NCBI GenBank assembly: GCA_022419385.1
Contig: JAJUBI010000008.1
Location: forward strand, 744,001-808,000
Origin: Paraconiothyrium sp. Pb-2020
Taxonomy: Eukaryota; Ascomycota; Dothideomycetes; Pleosporales; Didymosphaeriaceae
DNA: 64,000 nucleotides
Reading direction: 5' to 3'
How positions within the stretch are numbered: position 1 is the first letter of the stretch; every line of letters starts with the position of its first letter. Below are positions 11,217 to 23,716 of this stretch, piece after piece. Below the pieces are notes generated by a model. The model was given only the letters and a program-made list of their open reading frames with translations, searched no databases and was not told the origin of the DNA. The position numbers and the translations under genes are program-made.

Positions 11217-12418
11217 ATGCGTTCCACTTTTGCAGCAGTCGTTGTGCTAGCCAGCGCTGCGTCTGGGCAATTGTACCCTGATCAGAGCCCCTACAATCAT
11301 ACCTGCGAACTTCAGAGCCCTTTGCTCTCCTGCCCACCACAGGATCCCTCGCTCGTGGATTCTTGCTGTGTTGAGACATATGGTGGACTTGTGCTCTCCA
11401 CTCAATTCTGGAGTACCTACACCGGAGGCGAGCGCGATGGTCAACTATTGCCTCAAGACTCATGGACGCTCCACGGTCTTTGGCCCGATTTTTGCAATCA
11501 AAGCTACACTCAGTACTGTGATCTAACTCGCCAATACGATCCAATTCCATCGCCTAGTACGTCATGTTTGGGGTACAATATGGGTGTTCAGGCTGGCCGG
11601 ATGCCCAGAGTTTCCAGGCCTTACACCTCTGAGTCTGACATTTTCGGACATTACGAGCTGGCTAGAACACCTACTTTGCTTATTTCCCTGATTTGTTAAC
11701 ATTACACTGACTCAGTACCCCTACCTCTAGACACTACGACCGGAAAGCCCGACGGTGTTCCCGTTCCAGCTTACAACGGCTCGAACATCGGCACTTTCCT
11801 CGAGCCATTCGGCAAGTACGACTTGCTTGAGTACATGAACAACTATTGGATCGCGCAGAATCAAGACAACGCTGGATTCTGGGGCCACGAGTTCTCTAAG
11901 CATGCTACGTGCTTCTCGACCTTCAACGTCCCATGCTATGGTCCGCAGTATCGCAAGCACGAGGAAGTTGTTGATTTCTTCGAGACGGCAATCCGATACT
12001 ACAAGCGCTTCCCTACTTTCGATTGGTTGGAGGAGGTTGACATCACGCCGTCCAACTGCACCACCTACTCGTATGAGGACATTCGTGACCCTCTTGTAAA
12101 GCAGCATGGTGGACTGCCTTTCATTGGCTGCACTGGGCCTCGCTACAACACCACCGAGGCAGGCAAAAACAGCACAGACAATGGCTACACTGTCCTTTCT
12201 GAGGTGTGGTACTACGAATATGTAAGTGCTAGATACGCATCACTGGGAAGCGCAGACGCTAAACTGAAACACAGGTGTATGGACGACCCCAAGAGATGAA
12301 CACGATCTCCGTTAATGCATCAGCGACTTACTACACGAACTGTGCGAAGGCCGAGGGCGCCATCCACTACCCCGAGCGAACTAACGGCTCCGTCAGGGTG
12401 CCTACCCTCCCTTTTTAG
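11217..12418 (+). CDS. Secreted ribonuclease T2
   Basis: Three exons, 11217-11556, 11731-12221 and 12275-12418, encode 324 residues. Introns are 174 bp (GTACGT...CTAG) and 53 bp (GTAAGT...ACAG). The product starts with a signal peptide (MRSTFAAVVVLASAASG). Both catalytic segments of the RNase T2 family are present: CAS I as SWTLHGLWPDFC and CAS II as GFWGHEFSKHATC, supplying the active-site histidines and the glutamate and lysine. Many cysteines fit the family's disulphide pattern, and several N-x-S/T sites suggest glycosylation. The enzyme cleaves single-stranded RNA with little base preference through a 2',3'-cyclic phosphate and is probably exported for nutrient scavenging. Secreted T2 RNases of plant-associated fungi can also harm host cells; that role is not shown here. 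Confidence 0.92.
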
Positions 12419-14135
12419 GCGGAGATACACGATATATGATGCTGTAATGTTAAAATGAAACATCTCGAGAGTACCTTTTGTACCAATTCAGGAGCTTCCA
12501 TACTTCAATGATCCCACGCGTATGTGGAGTCGGAAGATAATGATAAGTCTGCAGTGCAAATCTTTGATTCATTCATCTATCCTACTCCTCGACTCTTTGA
12601 TCTGACCCTGCAGAAGCACCTTTCAGCGCAAATAAAGCCTTTTCAAGATTTTCCCGTGACCTCAGGCATAGCCTGCTCTCCTCATCCCGATGCAGCAATA
12701 TCATCTAATGACCTGTCACTACCGTGAGTATACGTCGGGGCAGGTGATGCATGCGCGATCATATTTATGTATGCATCTGTACAGACATGCAGCAATGAAT
12801 AGACGGGTGGCGACCTTCCTGACACATAGCCACACTGGCTTTTGGCGAAGCGCTTTCCCTGCGAAAAACGGTAAAGAAAGAAGGGAAACAATTTTGATAT
12901 TCCATTGCTGAGTGTGTGACTGGGGCCAGTAGTGTTTCCACGGAGCGGACTAACAAGGGAAGACATCTTCGACGGGATAGAGCACGAAATCGTGTACTTC
13001 CGCTGATCATTCAGGCACGACATGCAGTACTTGGGACTTCTGCGTCAAAAGTTGCGCATTCGGATTATACAAAGGTCAATCTTTTCAAAAGAGATTTGGA
13101 CAGATACGAAGCATGCAGTATAGGCTACAATGACTATTCTGACGCCATCTTGACGTGCACCCCAGGTTGGCGGAATACTTGTTCCTTCTACTCTTCGTAG
13201 ATAGTACTTTAAGCTATGACTCGGGTAGTTCTTCGACATAAAGCTCAACGGGACCTCGAAGCTAGCCTCTCGCTCGATAGATCGACAGTGCAAGCTCATT
13301 TATGAGGACAAGTGATGTCTGAAGAGACGTTCGGTGTGTGCTTTGTGCGAATATATATACTGTAGCTCTGAGAGAGCTTAATCAGATTTGGCTGGAGAGT
13401 ACTCACAGTCGCAGCATTTTGAAGCGCTGACTGAACATATCCCGAAGTTGTGTGGTCGACGGCTGAGCGAAAAAATGACTCACGAGCGGACCAGTCATGG
13501 TGCCGCTGACGTTGGTAGCAGCAAGTACCATAGGCCTAAGGACTGACAGCAGTATCGCTATTGCGAAACTTCGATTATGACTTCGAAGGTGGAGAAAAAG
13601 ACTACTCTTGAGCTTCATTTTCAGTTCGGATTCAGCCTGCAGCTGGCTTGTGCGTTACTTGACAGCAATACTCGCCTAGTTCGCTTTGGTACATTACTCA
13701 GAGCCAATAAGTTGCATTGTAGACTCCTCATGTGCTCACCAAAGACCAATCAAAGCGATCGCTGATCCGGACCCCACGTTCATCAAAACTCATGTGCTCC
13801 AATCACGCGACTAATTGTACTACAAACCCTTCGCCCATCTCGAGCATCGCGACGAACTGCCAGTACATACACTCCAAGTCATAGGTCACTCTGTTCCAAA
13901 ACTTTGAAGTGAGTCTTACAACAGATCTCACCATCACCCACGTAACATTTTCCAAACCTCGTCATCATACGTTCTTTCTTTCGGAGTCAGAGATGCTCTC
14001 GTTCCTGTATATATCTACCCTTCCTTGCACATCCTCTTCCTCCTCACAACAACGACATCAAGCCCTCGATTTAATTACAATCCTATCGATACTCGATCTT
14101 ACAATCAGCCAAAACCATCTGAGTAACATCGCACA
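12419..14135. other. Intergenic, 1.7 kb, no gene seen
   Basis: Only short unsupported frames are found on both strands. The last 250 bases become CT-rich and contain a TATATAT at 14008-14014, consistent with a promoter and leader for the small gene that starts at 14136. Confidence 0.5.
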
Positions 14136-14483
14136 ATGTCATCACATCGTACGCGTCCTTCTAAGTCTAAGCCTCAACCTCGACCTCGGCTAGATCCCTC
14201 TCGTCCCCCAATCCCTTATTCACCGCCTCCACGATCACCTCGGAACCAGACGACCAATCCCAGTGATCCTGATCAACGTCCCCCCTCACCACCACCACCA
14301 GCTCCTATGCCCCCGGATGATAAAAGGTCCAATATTTCCAAGCTCAATGAATTAGGAGGATCGAATTATTGGGAAATGTTGGTGTTACACGAGATGGAGG
14401 AACAGCGCAAGCAACGAGAGGCGTCCATTGTGCGACGCGCCCAAATTTCCTCTCGGCCCAACGACAGAAGGGAGGCCTCATAG
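14136..14483 (+). CDS. Small proline-rich hypothetical protein
   Basis: Single exon of 115 residues. The start has a good fungal context (CGCACAATGTC), a CT-rich leader, and a TATA-like TATATAT about 125 bases upstream. Residues 1-65 or so are rich in proline, serine and arginine and look disordered. The C-terminal part is charged and probably helical, with NYWEMLVLHEMEEQRKQREA near 85-104. No signal peptide, membrane segment or known domain is visible. I do not recognise the family. The leader and composition support a real gene, but the small size leaves doubt. Confidence 0.45.
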   Translation: MSSHRTRPSKSKPQPRPRLDPSRPPIPYSPPPRSPRNQTTNPSDPDQRPPSPPPPAPMPPDDKRSNISKLNELGGSNYWEMLVLHEMEEQRKQREASIVRRAQISSRPNDRREAS

Positions 14484-14931
14484 CTGCATGATACAATATA
14501 ACCTGATTCACATTGATATACACTTCTCTATCTCTTATGCGCGTTGTAAATGAATTTCTGATGACACAGGAATGACTTTCTTATATGAACCAATGGAGTC
14601 ACAGGTCGGGACTTTAACGTACAAAGGAGAGAAAGGATTACTCACGGACCAATAGACTGGGTATATATGCAGAAGGAGGATTCCCACATTGCGCAGCCAG
14701 TCCAGCTACGAAGCGGAGAGGCACCGGAAGATTTTCCCAGGTGAAGCACCTTATACCGAACCAAAGGAAGAGATGATGTGGGGATAATAAGCTAGAAAGG
14801 AAGAAAGGGGGATGAGAAAAGAAGTAGAAACCTCGTACCGTGCAAGACACCTCGCCGCCACAAAAATACATCCAGCATTCTAACTGCCAGTGCATCAGTT
14901 TTGACCAAGGACTCCTCCCGATGCTAGGCCA
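14484..14931. other. Convergent 3' intergenic region
   Basis: The 448 bases lie between the 3' ends of the small plus-strand gene and the large minus-strand gene. They should hold both terminators; no distinct element or repeat is seen. Confidence 0.45.
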
Positions 14932-17245
14932 TCAACGATCCCTCACCGGCGCAAATCCCCTCGTGAGAGCCGGTCCTTCTTGCCCACCCCTGTACGGTGC
15001 TCTAGCAGCACCCCTCTCCCCGGCCGACAACGCTTTCCTGACGCGCTCCTCGTAGATCGTAGCCGGCATTCCATTCTCATCAACATCATGATACTTGACC
15101 CAATAGTGCTCGCCGCTCATCTCACTACCCGAGTCCGTAGCATCGTCCCAATCTTCGTGCTTACGATTCGGCTGTGGTGACGGGGAGCGAGAGAACTTTC
15201 GGCGGACTCTATGGCCAAGGTCCCGAAGTTGAGAAGTAGCCCTTCTAAGAGGAGATGGCTCACGGCGGGGATAGTGGGTGCGTCCGCGTTCGTCCACTGC
15301 AGGCGGAAGTTGGTGAGTAGCGCCCTCATGCAACCGCTCTCGAATGTAGGGCCGAGGCGATAGCTCCTCTCGCACGCGAAGTCCTTCGAGCCTTTGGATA
15401 AGCGGTTCGGGGGAAGGTATTTCTTCAACATGCCCCCGTTGATAGTGATGACGTCGGCGACTATGATAGGCGTAGTCATCGTCGCAGATACACTCGTCGC
15501 CCTTGCAGGTGGTGCAACGAACATGTGACTCTCTCACACGCTCCTCAGGCCTAGGCTCACGGCCAAACTGTACGCGATTGCCTCCCACTTCGGGTAACAT
15601 ACTGTCGTGACTTCTCTCCATCATATGCCTGGTCGGCTGCGCCTCTTGGAACTGAGAAGGGTTCTTCAGAATGCCACGGAGTGGTGCTGGCGTCGGGGAG
15701 TGAGTCTCTTCCGGGTAGTAACCAGGAATCTCAGTTGGCGTGAATGTACGGAAAGCTGATGGGTGTGCCGCAAGCCGAGCTCTAGCATCTGGAGATGGAT
15801 TAAGCGGCCGCTCATACTCTTCATCCCTGCGGTAACGAACTCTGACGCCGTCCGGAGACGGGCTCACGGAAGAGACTCGAACCTCAGACCTAGTCCGACG
15901 CCTCAGAACGGCCGGTGGGCTGCGCTCTGGACTGACCTCTCGCGCCGTACGACGTTCCACGCGCATATACTCCGTGAGTCCAACATTGGGGCGACCGCTA
16001 GGCCTGTAAACGACGCGTTCGGGGCTGAGTGAGTGATGCCTATCCACTTGACATACCACCCGTGCACGCGCACGACCGCGGCGCTCACCATCGTCGATCT
16101 TGATAGTGATGGTATTCTCTGAAAGCTCTTTCTCTCCTTGCCGCGCAGTCTCTTTCTCCCTTCTCCCTTTTGCTTTCCTTGCCCTCTTTTTACAACGGCG
16201 GCAGGGTGTGCTGTGGAGAGCTTTTCCAGGAATAATTGGGTGATGACGATGGTAGCCCGCAGAACGCATCTGACCGCACACACTACAGACATGGCAGAGT
16301 GCTAGCGGAGGCACATCGGGTGCAGGAAAGACCTCCTTTGAAGGTGACGGTCGCGAGGGAATTCTCACTACATCTGGCGGTGGCCATGGTCCGGTATAGT
16401 GAGAGCGATTGCGCTCTCTCGTGCTCTCGAAGCTCCAGTCTCTCGGGTGGTATGCCGGCTCGGCCTGAACCTGCGTTTGTCAGTATATTGGCCACGCGCA
16501 TTGCAAGGTTGTCCAAGTCATCGAATATGATGAAGATAACATACTGGTGCCATTGCAAGAGCGTTGTCGTAACCAAGCTGATTTGTCGGCGGTCCCGCTT
16601 GATTATAGTGCCATCCCCCCGTGTATCTAGTCCCAGGAGACTGCGGTTGAGGATCGTAATTTCTTGGAAGGTCTACATAGCCCTGGTGCCTAGCATGCAG
16701 CGGAGTCGGTGGTCCTCCGGCAGGCGCTTGCGGTATGTAAGGCTGCAGCTGTCCGTGCTGTGCCAGCGCAGCGTTCGAGGCCGGTGCTTGTGGCACTGCG
16801 GGAGGTGGAGTCGGGGCAGCGGGAGGGACGTGAGCACGGGCGAACTGTTGTACATCAGCGGAACGTGCTGGGACAAGCGCGGTGCTCAGCTTGGACAGAT
16901 CAGGTGGGTATGTATGCAGATCGGGATTACTTCTGGTGAGTGGGTTAGCTATTGCGTTGTTTTGCAGCTTGACGCGACTCTACTGATGGTGGCAGAAAGG
17001 CCAGCATGATATTGAAGTACGTACACTGGATTGGATTGAAGATACTGCTGCTGGGCGGCGTACGGGTTCTGGATGCCCTGCGGCACCTGCTGCATGTGCG
17101 CACCATATCCGGCAGCATATGGGTTCTGGAAGTTCGCGCCGGGCTGCTGCCCTTGCGGTCCTTGCTGCTGCTGGTGTTGTACGTTGTTGCTGCCCGCGCT
17201 GCCACCCATGTACTCTTGATAAGCCTTGAGTGCCTCGGCAGCCAT
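14932..17245 (-). CDS. Conserved hypothetical protein with cysteine/histidine cluster and Arg/Ser-rich tail
   Basis: Three exons on the minus strand, 17025-17245, 16545-16932 and 14932-16470, encode 715 residues. Introns are 92 and 74 bp (GTACGT and GTATGT donors), and the frame is kept at both joins. The start is ATG 17243-17245 in a strong context (GTCACAATGGCT); the frame is open further up to 17416. Residues 20-200 are glutamine/proline-rich (QNPYAAQQQYLQ). A compact Cys/His cluster follows near 275-315 (CHVCSVCGQMRSAGYHRHHP, then CRRCKKRARK), which could bind zinc. The rest is Arg/Ser/Pro-rich with many SPxP and RSPSP motifs, and a second pair-type motif CTTCKGDECICDDD. This suggests a nuclear or RNA-associated scaffold, but I know no functional assignment. 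Confidence 0.75.
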
Positions 17246-17749
17246 TGTGACAATCGGCAGGCACGAGCGTGAAGTCCGCGCGCGAGGCCCAATGCTGAGT
17301 GGGCGAAGTTGGTGTAACGAGCTAGAGACAGGAAGAGACGTGGAGGGTGGAAGCGAAGCCGAAGAGTAGACAGTGGGGTTGAGAAGAGCGAAGTTAAAGT
17401 AGCGGAAGAAGCTCATTGGAGGGCATCAAGGAGAGATCATACGGTGAAAGACGAAATTCGAAGCGACCTTGTTGACGTCTTTGCTCTATTCCTACCTCAG
17501 CTCCACCTCGAACGCCGGCTATTGCCGCTGCTGATGCGATACGACGATTCTCCTTTACCTGCTCATCTCCCTTCCAGGCCCATCGACAACACGCTCCTGC
17601 CTGACCTGCGCTTCACGGCCCAATGTCAAACGAGATTGGGGGCTACTCTGCTTTTATTGTCCACCCAACGCCTGCCTGTCGAGGTTGCCAACCGGCCTAT
17701 TTTTACAATGTTCAAAGTCTACTAAGAAAATACGCTTATGTGGAACTAT
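17246..17749. other. Upstream region of the 14.9-17.2 kb gene / 3' flank of STT3
   Basis: The 504 bases separate two minus-strand genes, so they hold the STT3 terminator and the promoter of the downstream gene. No conserved element is obvious. Confidence 0.45.
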
Positions 17750-20196
17750 CTACTCGACCCTCAAAACGCGGGGGCCTTTCCTCTTCGGTGCCTTCTTCTT
17801 CTTATGGCCCTTGTCAAACGACGTGGCGCTTTGGTGGTCACGTCCAAAGTTGTCGGGTTCCTTAACCTTGTAGATCCTGATGATCCAGTTCTCGCTGGTG
17901 AAAGCCTCCTCGATGGTGCTCAGTTCCGGGCCCTGCGAGGGAAGTCGCGCTCCGCGAACACGATCAGTTGCCTGTCCGGCTGGGAACAGCGTGTGATAGT
18001 TGTAGTAAGACATCTTGTACCTACTGGTCGTTAGTATGCATAGATACATAATTGAGCCGTGCAACTTACATCAAGCTGTTCTTCATCGTCGGGGTGGCCT
18101 CTTCGTCCACACGGTACTCGCCTCGCGGCGTGAAGAAGTTGCGCTCCTTGACCTCCTCGGGCCAGATACCTTCGGCGATGCGAACCATCCAGAGGAATTT
18201 GTTTATGTCATCACCAGAATATCCGAGGAGACCACCAAAAACGACCAAGACGTAGTCTACCTCGTGCTGGCGCATGATCGGGTAGCTGACCTCTTCTCTG
18301 GAGCTCATAGCCTTACCGACAGTGGCGATGTGAGTGTTGTTCCACGTGTTGTTATCGACCAGCGTCGGCCTATCAGCCATGCCACCGATCTGGTAGCCAT
18401 AATCCCACCAGGACATGATTTTGGCGTTGTCAGGGGTATTCTGGCGGAGCCAGTAATAGGCCTCCCGGTAGTCATCGATGATGTGCTGGCTGCCATCAGG
18501 AAGGCGAGATGCAAGCACGACTGAGGGCGAGGAGTAGGCGTTCGAAGTGACCCAAGTGCAGTGCAGAACAAACAAAAGCAGGTAGACAACCGAAGCTCCC
18601 ATAACAGTGAGCTTCGAGGCGTACGAGTAAACTCCAACAAGAGGCTGCCGAGTGGAACGAAGACCATCTGGAAGCACTGCGGCCGCAGCAACTTTGGCGG
18701 CATCCTTGGAGTCTCCATTTTCCTTGGGCACAGCCTTTGGTGTTTTGGCGTCCAGGTAGGTGTCGAGGATCTGCGAGAAGGCCATGGCGGATGCAACGCA
18801 GACAATGGGTGTCAGAGTCAGCATGAGACGAACCATGACACCGGCAAAGTAACTAGCAAGCACAGCGTAGATGACGATGAACACTTGCTCGTCGGTCAAC
18901 TTGCGGAAGCACATGAAAACACCAGCCGGGAACAGCCAGATCATCATGCTCAAATCGAAGAAGAAAGCAGGCCACGCGGTCGGCTGATGTTCGGAGACGG
19001 AGGCAATGATGGGAATGTGAATCTTGGCATATCCGGTATCCCAAAGAGAGTAGAAACGGCCAGTCCAAGGAGCAATGACGCCAGATACCGTCAGGAGAAC
19101 AAGGCCTCCGAAAGCGACGACGAAAATGAACAGGACGAGTGCGCGGAGAAGCGTCTGAAACTGCTTGCTCGGGAGCTGAGTTCGGATCCACTCGACTCCT
19201 CCGACCAACTGGAGGAGACCGAAAACGCCGAGCGCGGACATGTGCTCACTGCTCCTGATGGGTAGGAAACCGACGAACGGAATCTGCATGCTAGCAAGCG
19301 TGCCCAGCGCATACCACGAAGTGTAGCTGACGTACAACCTTGGGCTGTACCGTCCCATGCAAATAAGCACGAAAGCATGCAGCGGTAGCAAGTTCGTGAT
19401 GAAGACATAACCACCCCAGGCCGACACCATGTATCCATAGAACAGCGCCGTCAACGCGCCCCAGAACATGGATCCGTTCTTGACTGCCTTGATCCAGAGG
19501 AAGAAGGTGAAGACCAGCAGAAAAATAGCGATAGCCTCGTTATCATAACTTCCGGCAACGGATCGCGAGATGTAACCGGGGGTGATGCCCATGAAGGCGG
19601 CGGCTAGGAGACCGGCGGAAGGGGACGTGACCATCTCGGAGGTCAGGAGGTATGTTGCGAGCGCAGTGAGGCCTGAGAAACCTGGTGCGAGGAGCACACA
19701 AATGTTACGGATGTCAACGGGGAGCGTAAGGAAGCGGAGAAGGTGATAGATGGCGCCGCTGGTCACCATCAGACCGGGGTAAAGGGTACCACCAGTAACG
19801 CGTCCGAGAGGGTGCCATGTTCCTACAGATCCAATATTATCAGCTTCATATCCTTGATGCTACCACTGACGGTAGCCTGCAAATGCTGGCCGCGGGGGTG
19901 CTTACGGTCATCGAACCAGTCCCAGAAGCTGTAGAAGCCATTCTGAACGAGGTATTTCGTCGCTCGAAAGTTGAACCACGGATCGACTGCATTGCGATTA
20001 ATTCAACAACATCTAGCAGCCGATTGTCACCCTTACACTCGTGGATAATGCTCTCAAAGCGGATAACGGAGAACAGACGACTAGCGACAGCAGCGCCCGC
20101 AATCAGGCACAGGATGATGACACGAAGCAGGCCTCGCGTGTTCCGGCCGCTGACCTGCTTTATGAATTGGTCTGTCTCTGACACTTCGACCGCCAT
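17750..20196 (-). CDS. STT3: Oligosaccharyltransferase catalytic subunit STT3
   Basis: Four exons, 20037-20196, 19906-19986, 18070-19822 and 17750-18020, encode 754 residues; introns are 50, 83 and 49 bp. The joins restore family motifs: SIIHEFDPWFNFR across junction 1, DDRTWHPLGRVTGG across junction 2 and SLMYKMSYYNYH across junction 3. The start MAVEVSETDQFIKQ is followed by about a dozen membrane segments. SVSEHQPT matches the conserved external-loop motif, and WWDYGYQIGG near residue 550 is the acceptor-binding WWDYG motif. STT3 transfers the lipid-linked glycan to Asn-X-Ser/Thr sequons of nascent proteins in the ER lumen. The C-terminal tail is lysine-rich (KKKKAPKRKGP). Length fits the family and nothing is missing. 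Very confident. Confidence 0.96.
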
Positions 20197-20659
20197 GGTG
20201 GGAGGAATTGGTGGTTGAAGTCTTGAAGAGAGACGTTGCACTCCAGGCCGCGTCACGAAGCTCTCGAGCTAAGCTCGCGCTCGGTAAAATGATACAGGTG
20301 TCCTGACCGCCGCCAAGACAGACGCACGTGCCCGCACCTTCACTCCGCACAAAGTGGGGCATTGACGCAGGAGCCCGTAAGCAAGAAAAAATATTAAGCA
20401 ATCCAGCGCAAGCGAGTTGTGGTGTCTCAATGCTTTGTCGTATATGATGGCTCCCAATACATCAGTCACTTAGCAAAGTGCATCAGATGATGCAGCCTGG
20501 TCGACGCAACATTCGTTCGTCAACGCATGTCAAGATTGTGGCCGAATGTACTCGCGTGTGCATTCAATACATTGACTATCTGGGATATTATACAAGCTAT
20601 TCGGGTATTAAATTCAACGCTTTCCACCCAATGCCACGCTCAAATCAGACCAGATCAAA
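20197..20659. other. STT3 promoter region / 3' flank of C2H2 gene A
   Basis: The 463 bases between the STT3 start and the stop of the next minus-strand gene contain no supported frame and no clear repeat. Confidence 0.45.
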
Positions 20660-23600
20660 TCAGCCCAGCATGATACCGCTATCAAGCCCTCCCGTTATGC
20701 CATCCACTGGACAAGTAGTACAGATGCGGTGTTCACAGTTCATGCAGACCACATACATATTCCCAGACCATGGTCCGTTGCCGCATGAACACTATTAACG
20801 TATCAGTACCAGCTTTTCAAGCAGAGAGCACGCAGACTTACGCAGTAACGGTTGACATCCGTTCTCCTTCGTTTCGGTATTGGTGGTGGCGCGAACTCTT
20901 CGACAGGATACTGTCTTTTCCTTGTTACGTCCTCCACAACGGTCATCGATGGCGGTATCGAAGGAGGTCTTGAGTATGTCTCATACGACTGGTGTGTTCC
21001 ATTGCTTCCTCCCCCTGCAGTCGGTGGCGGGCTGTCATCTGGCTCGCCATCACCATCTTCGTCTCCATCGTCCTCATCAAATCTTGTCCTGTCCATCTCT
21101 TGCAGGAACTCTCCCTTCGTTTTCCGTGTCTCCACACATAACCATTGCTCGATACCTCTTTTCTCCTTGTTGAAATGTGCGTCTATATGATCGAATCTTT
21201 CGTCCCAAGCAGCATTGCGTTTTTCCTTCAGCTTCACGATCATCTCACAGAAGCCGCACCAGAACTGTCCTTGGTAGTTCTTCCCAATGCGACAGGCTTT
21301 TGCCTCGCCAGACACATCAGAACCCTTGTCAACTTTATGTTCATTGACAAGATGCTGTTTGAAGAGCTCAACGCGCTGAAATAGCTCTCCGCAAGGCTTA
21401 TGGACTGTCGGGTCTGTCCGTTGACAGCGGAAGGATTCCATTTGAAAGTGTTGGCTGTTCTCGTGCCGCTTCCAATCTGATTTCGCCCCGAACCGTTTGT
21501 GACATTTAGGATAAGTGCAACCATAAGGCTTAGTGTGGCGTTTCATGTGTTTTTTCATATCGCAAGCTCGAGCCAGGTTTACTTCACAGTGCGGACATTG
21601 TTGCTTATCAGAAGATGAGACCCTTGAAGACCGACGAGATCGGGACGTGAATGAAGAACTTCTACTGTGCTTGATAAGGTTAGATATGGCCTGTGAAGCC
21701 TTGAGAGCTTCCGTCTTCGTCATGATTGTATCTAAGCGTGGATGGTCCGGCTCGAAGTCTTCGCTCGGCCGACATTTGGAAAAAGCATTTCCTCCGGCCT
21801 GCACCTGAGGGTTCGTACCTGACAATATGCGCAGAACCACATTCTCCAGGTCCGTACCATCGGCGGAAGGATCAGCCTGGCATTCAGCTATCAAGGCTTT
21901 GCCAAATTTTTGAAGAGCCATACGTTGTTGCTCGGCATAGGTCACTTGTCTTTGCTGTTCAGCCTTGGTCTGGGGTGCACTAGATAGGTGGCGGAATGGT
22001 GAGGCCACGCTGACAGGCTGGGTCGATGCGAGATCGGCGAGCACTTTGAGTGAGTCCTGGCGTTGACGCTTCTCCGGATTGATCTCTGTCGGAGGCAAGG
22101 GCGTGATTGACACTCTTCCATTTCTGGGTTTCGTGTACGTATCTGGAGCTCTCAGGAACTGATCGCTCTCATGGCGTGTCATCCGCTCATTGTCCAGTGT
22201 ATACTTTTGGGAGCCTGGATCAAAACCGTGAGCCCAAGGGTTCTCGTCCTGGTCTGGGGTTAAGCTTATTCCGGACGCGGGATCATCAAGCTCATTACCA
22301 GCAACCTGTGCTTCAACCCCAATTCCGGCAAGCATGTCGGCCTGGGACATCGGCGACGGAGGAATTGGACCTCGATATGCGGATCTGAAAATTTCAGCAC
22401 AATTCACATTATAAGATCATGCATGGAACGTACTTGCGGATAAGCTCTGTCTCCTCTTCATCCTTGTGCATGCGACTAATATGTTGCTTGAAATTATCCA
22501 GACGTGGCCAAATCTTGCCCCTATTACGACAATGCTCAGACGCGCATTGGTAAGAGTCCCGTTCCACTCCAATGCGATGTACACTCTTCTTATGCCGCAG
22601 GAGGTCATTGATCGTAGTGAAACCCTTGCCTTGGGCTGCCCGACGACAGCCGCTGACATCGCATGTGTGTGGCTTGTCATGTTTGAGCATATGCTTCCTG
22701 CAAATAGAAAATGAGCAAGAAAGTCTAGATTTTGTTGTTGGTACATACTTGTAGTCGGAAGGACATTTGGAGACTTCTTTACACTTCGAACATACGTGTA
22801 TGCTCTTGCTTTGATTCTGGCTACGGCCACTGTACACCGATGCCTGATCCGACGGAGGCGGAACATACTCCGTCGTGGACTCGCTTGGTGCAGAGCCGAC
22901 GTTTAAATTTGCCACTCGGAACATATCAGACGGTAGTTCATGGTCAACACGTTCTGGATCATTACTGATCACAGACTGGGGCGCTGGATGGGTGGAGTAG
23001 TACCCAGAGTCAGACCTAGGCCCTACTGCACTCTCAAAGTCTGAGCTGGGCTGCTGACGATATTGACCAATATTCGACCCAGGGAAGGAAGAAGAGCGGT
23101 TTGCAGCACTTTCGCTATATGCAATCCGCATCGGGTTCCATGGCTCATCACTCTGAGCGCTGCTGTACCTGTGTAAGGAATGTGATTCCAAATTGGAAGC
23201 AGGATCCATTCTTCCGTTCACTCCGGCCATCGCGTGGCCTGTACTTGGCTGTAGATTTGTAGAATGAGATACGCCACCAGGATGACTCGGTACGAACCCA
23301 GTCGCGTATGCATATATAGGAGATGTCAAATGATCCACATCGCTAGGGCTACTTATGGTGGAGCGAGGATGCCCGGAGCGGTTTGGAACAGCCAGGTGAG
23401 ATAGACCTTGAGGATTATTGCTCATCCTACTGTCCTGTGAATGTACGCTGGGCGAAATTCCCGGGTGGACATTGAAGAACATAGGAGCAGTCATCGTGGT
23501 AGAAGCAGTACCCAACGGACTTGGGGTATTTCGCACGGGTGGAGGTCCGGGATGTCTCCATTGTCGTTGATACTCATTGCCCACCTGTGAGGCCTGAGGA

Positions 23601-23716
23601 TCGAAGTAGTACTGCAAAAGTTATAATGAAGGACATGAGAGAAAAGTGGAGCAAGCACATACAGATCCGTCGGCTCCGATGTACTGTATTGCGGGGTTTT
23701 CGTTCGGCTGTTCCAT
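20660..23716 (-). CDS. Large C2H2 zinc-finger protein with two finger modules
   Basis: Five exons, 23663-23716, 22749-23611, 22434-22697, 20842-22384 and 20660-20791, encode 951 residues with introns of 49-51 bp. All four joins keep frame and repair motifs, for example CPSDYKKHMLKHDKP and the last exon's YCCSCGNGPWSG. Two finger modules are separated by a low-complexity linker. The N-terminal module (about 290-385) includes CSKCKEVSKCPSDYKKHM, CDVSGC and WPRLDNFKQHISRMH. The C-terminal one (about 654-810) includes CPHCEVNLARACDMKKHMKR, FGAKSDWKRHENSQH and LFQRVELFKQHLVNEH. A short Cys-rich tail (CMNCEHRICTTC) ends the protein. The first 285 residues are Ser/Pro/Gln-rich. It is probably a nuclear DNA-binding regulator; targets are unknown. 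Confidence 0.8.

Noticed and set aside
17246..17416. 57-codon N-terminal extension (MSFFRYFNF) of the 14.9-17.2 kb gene
   Set aside because: The ATG at 17243-17245 has a much better context and the extension reads like translated leader.
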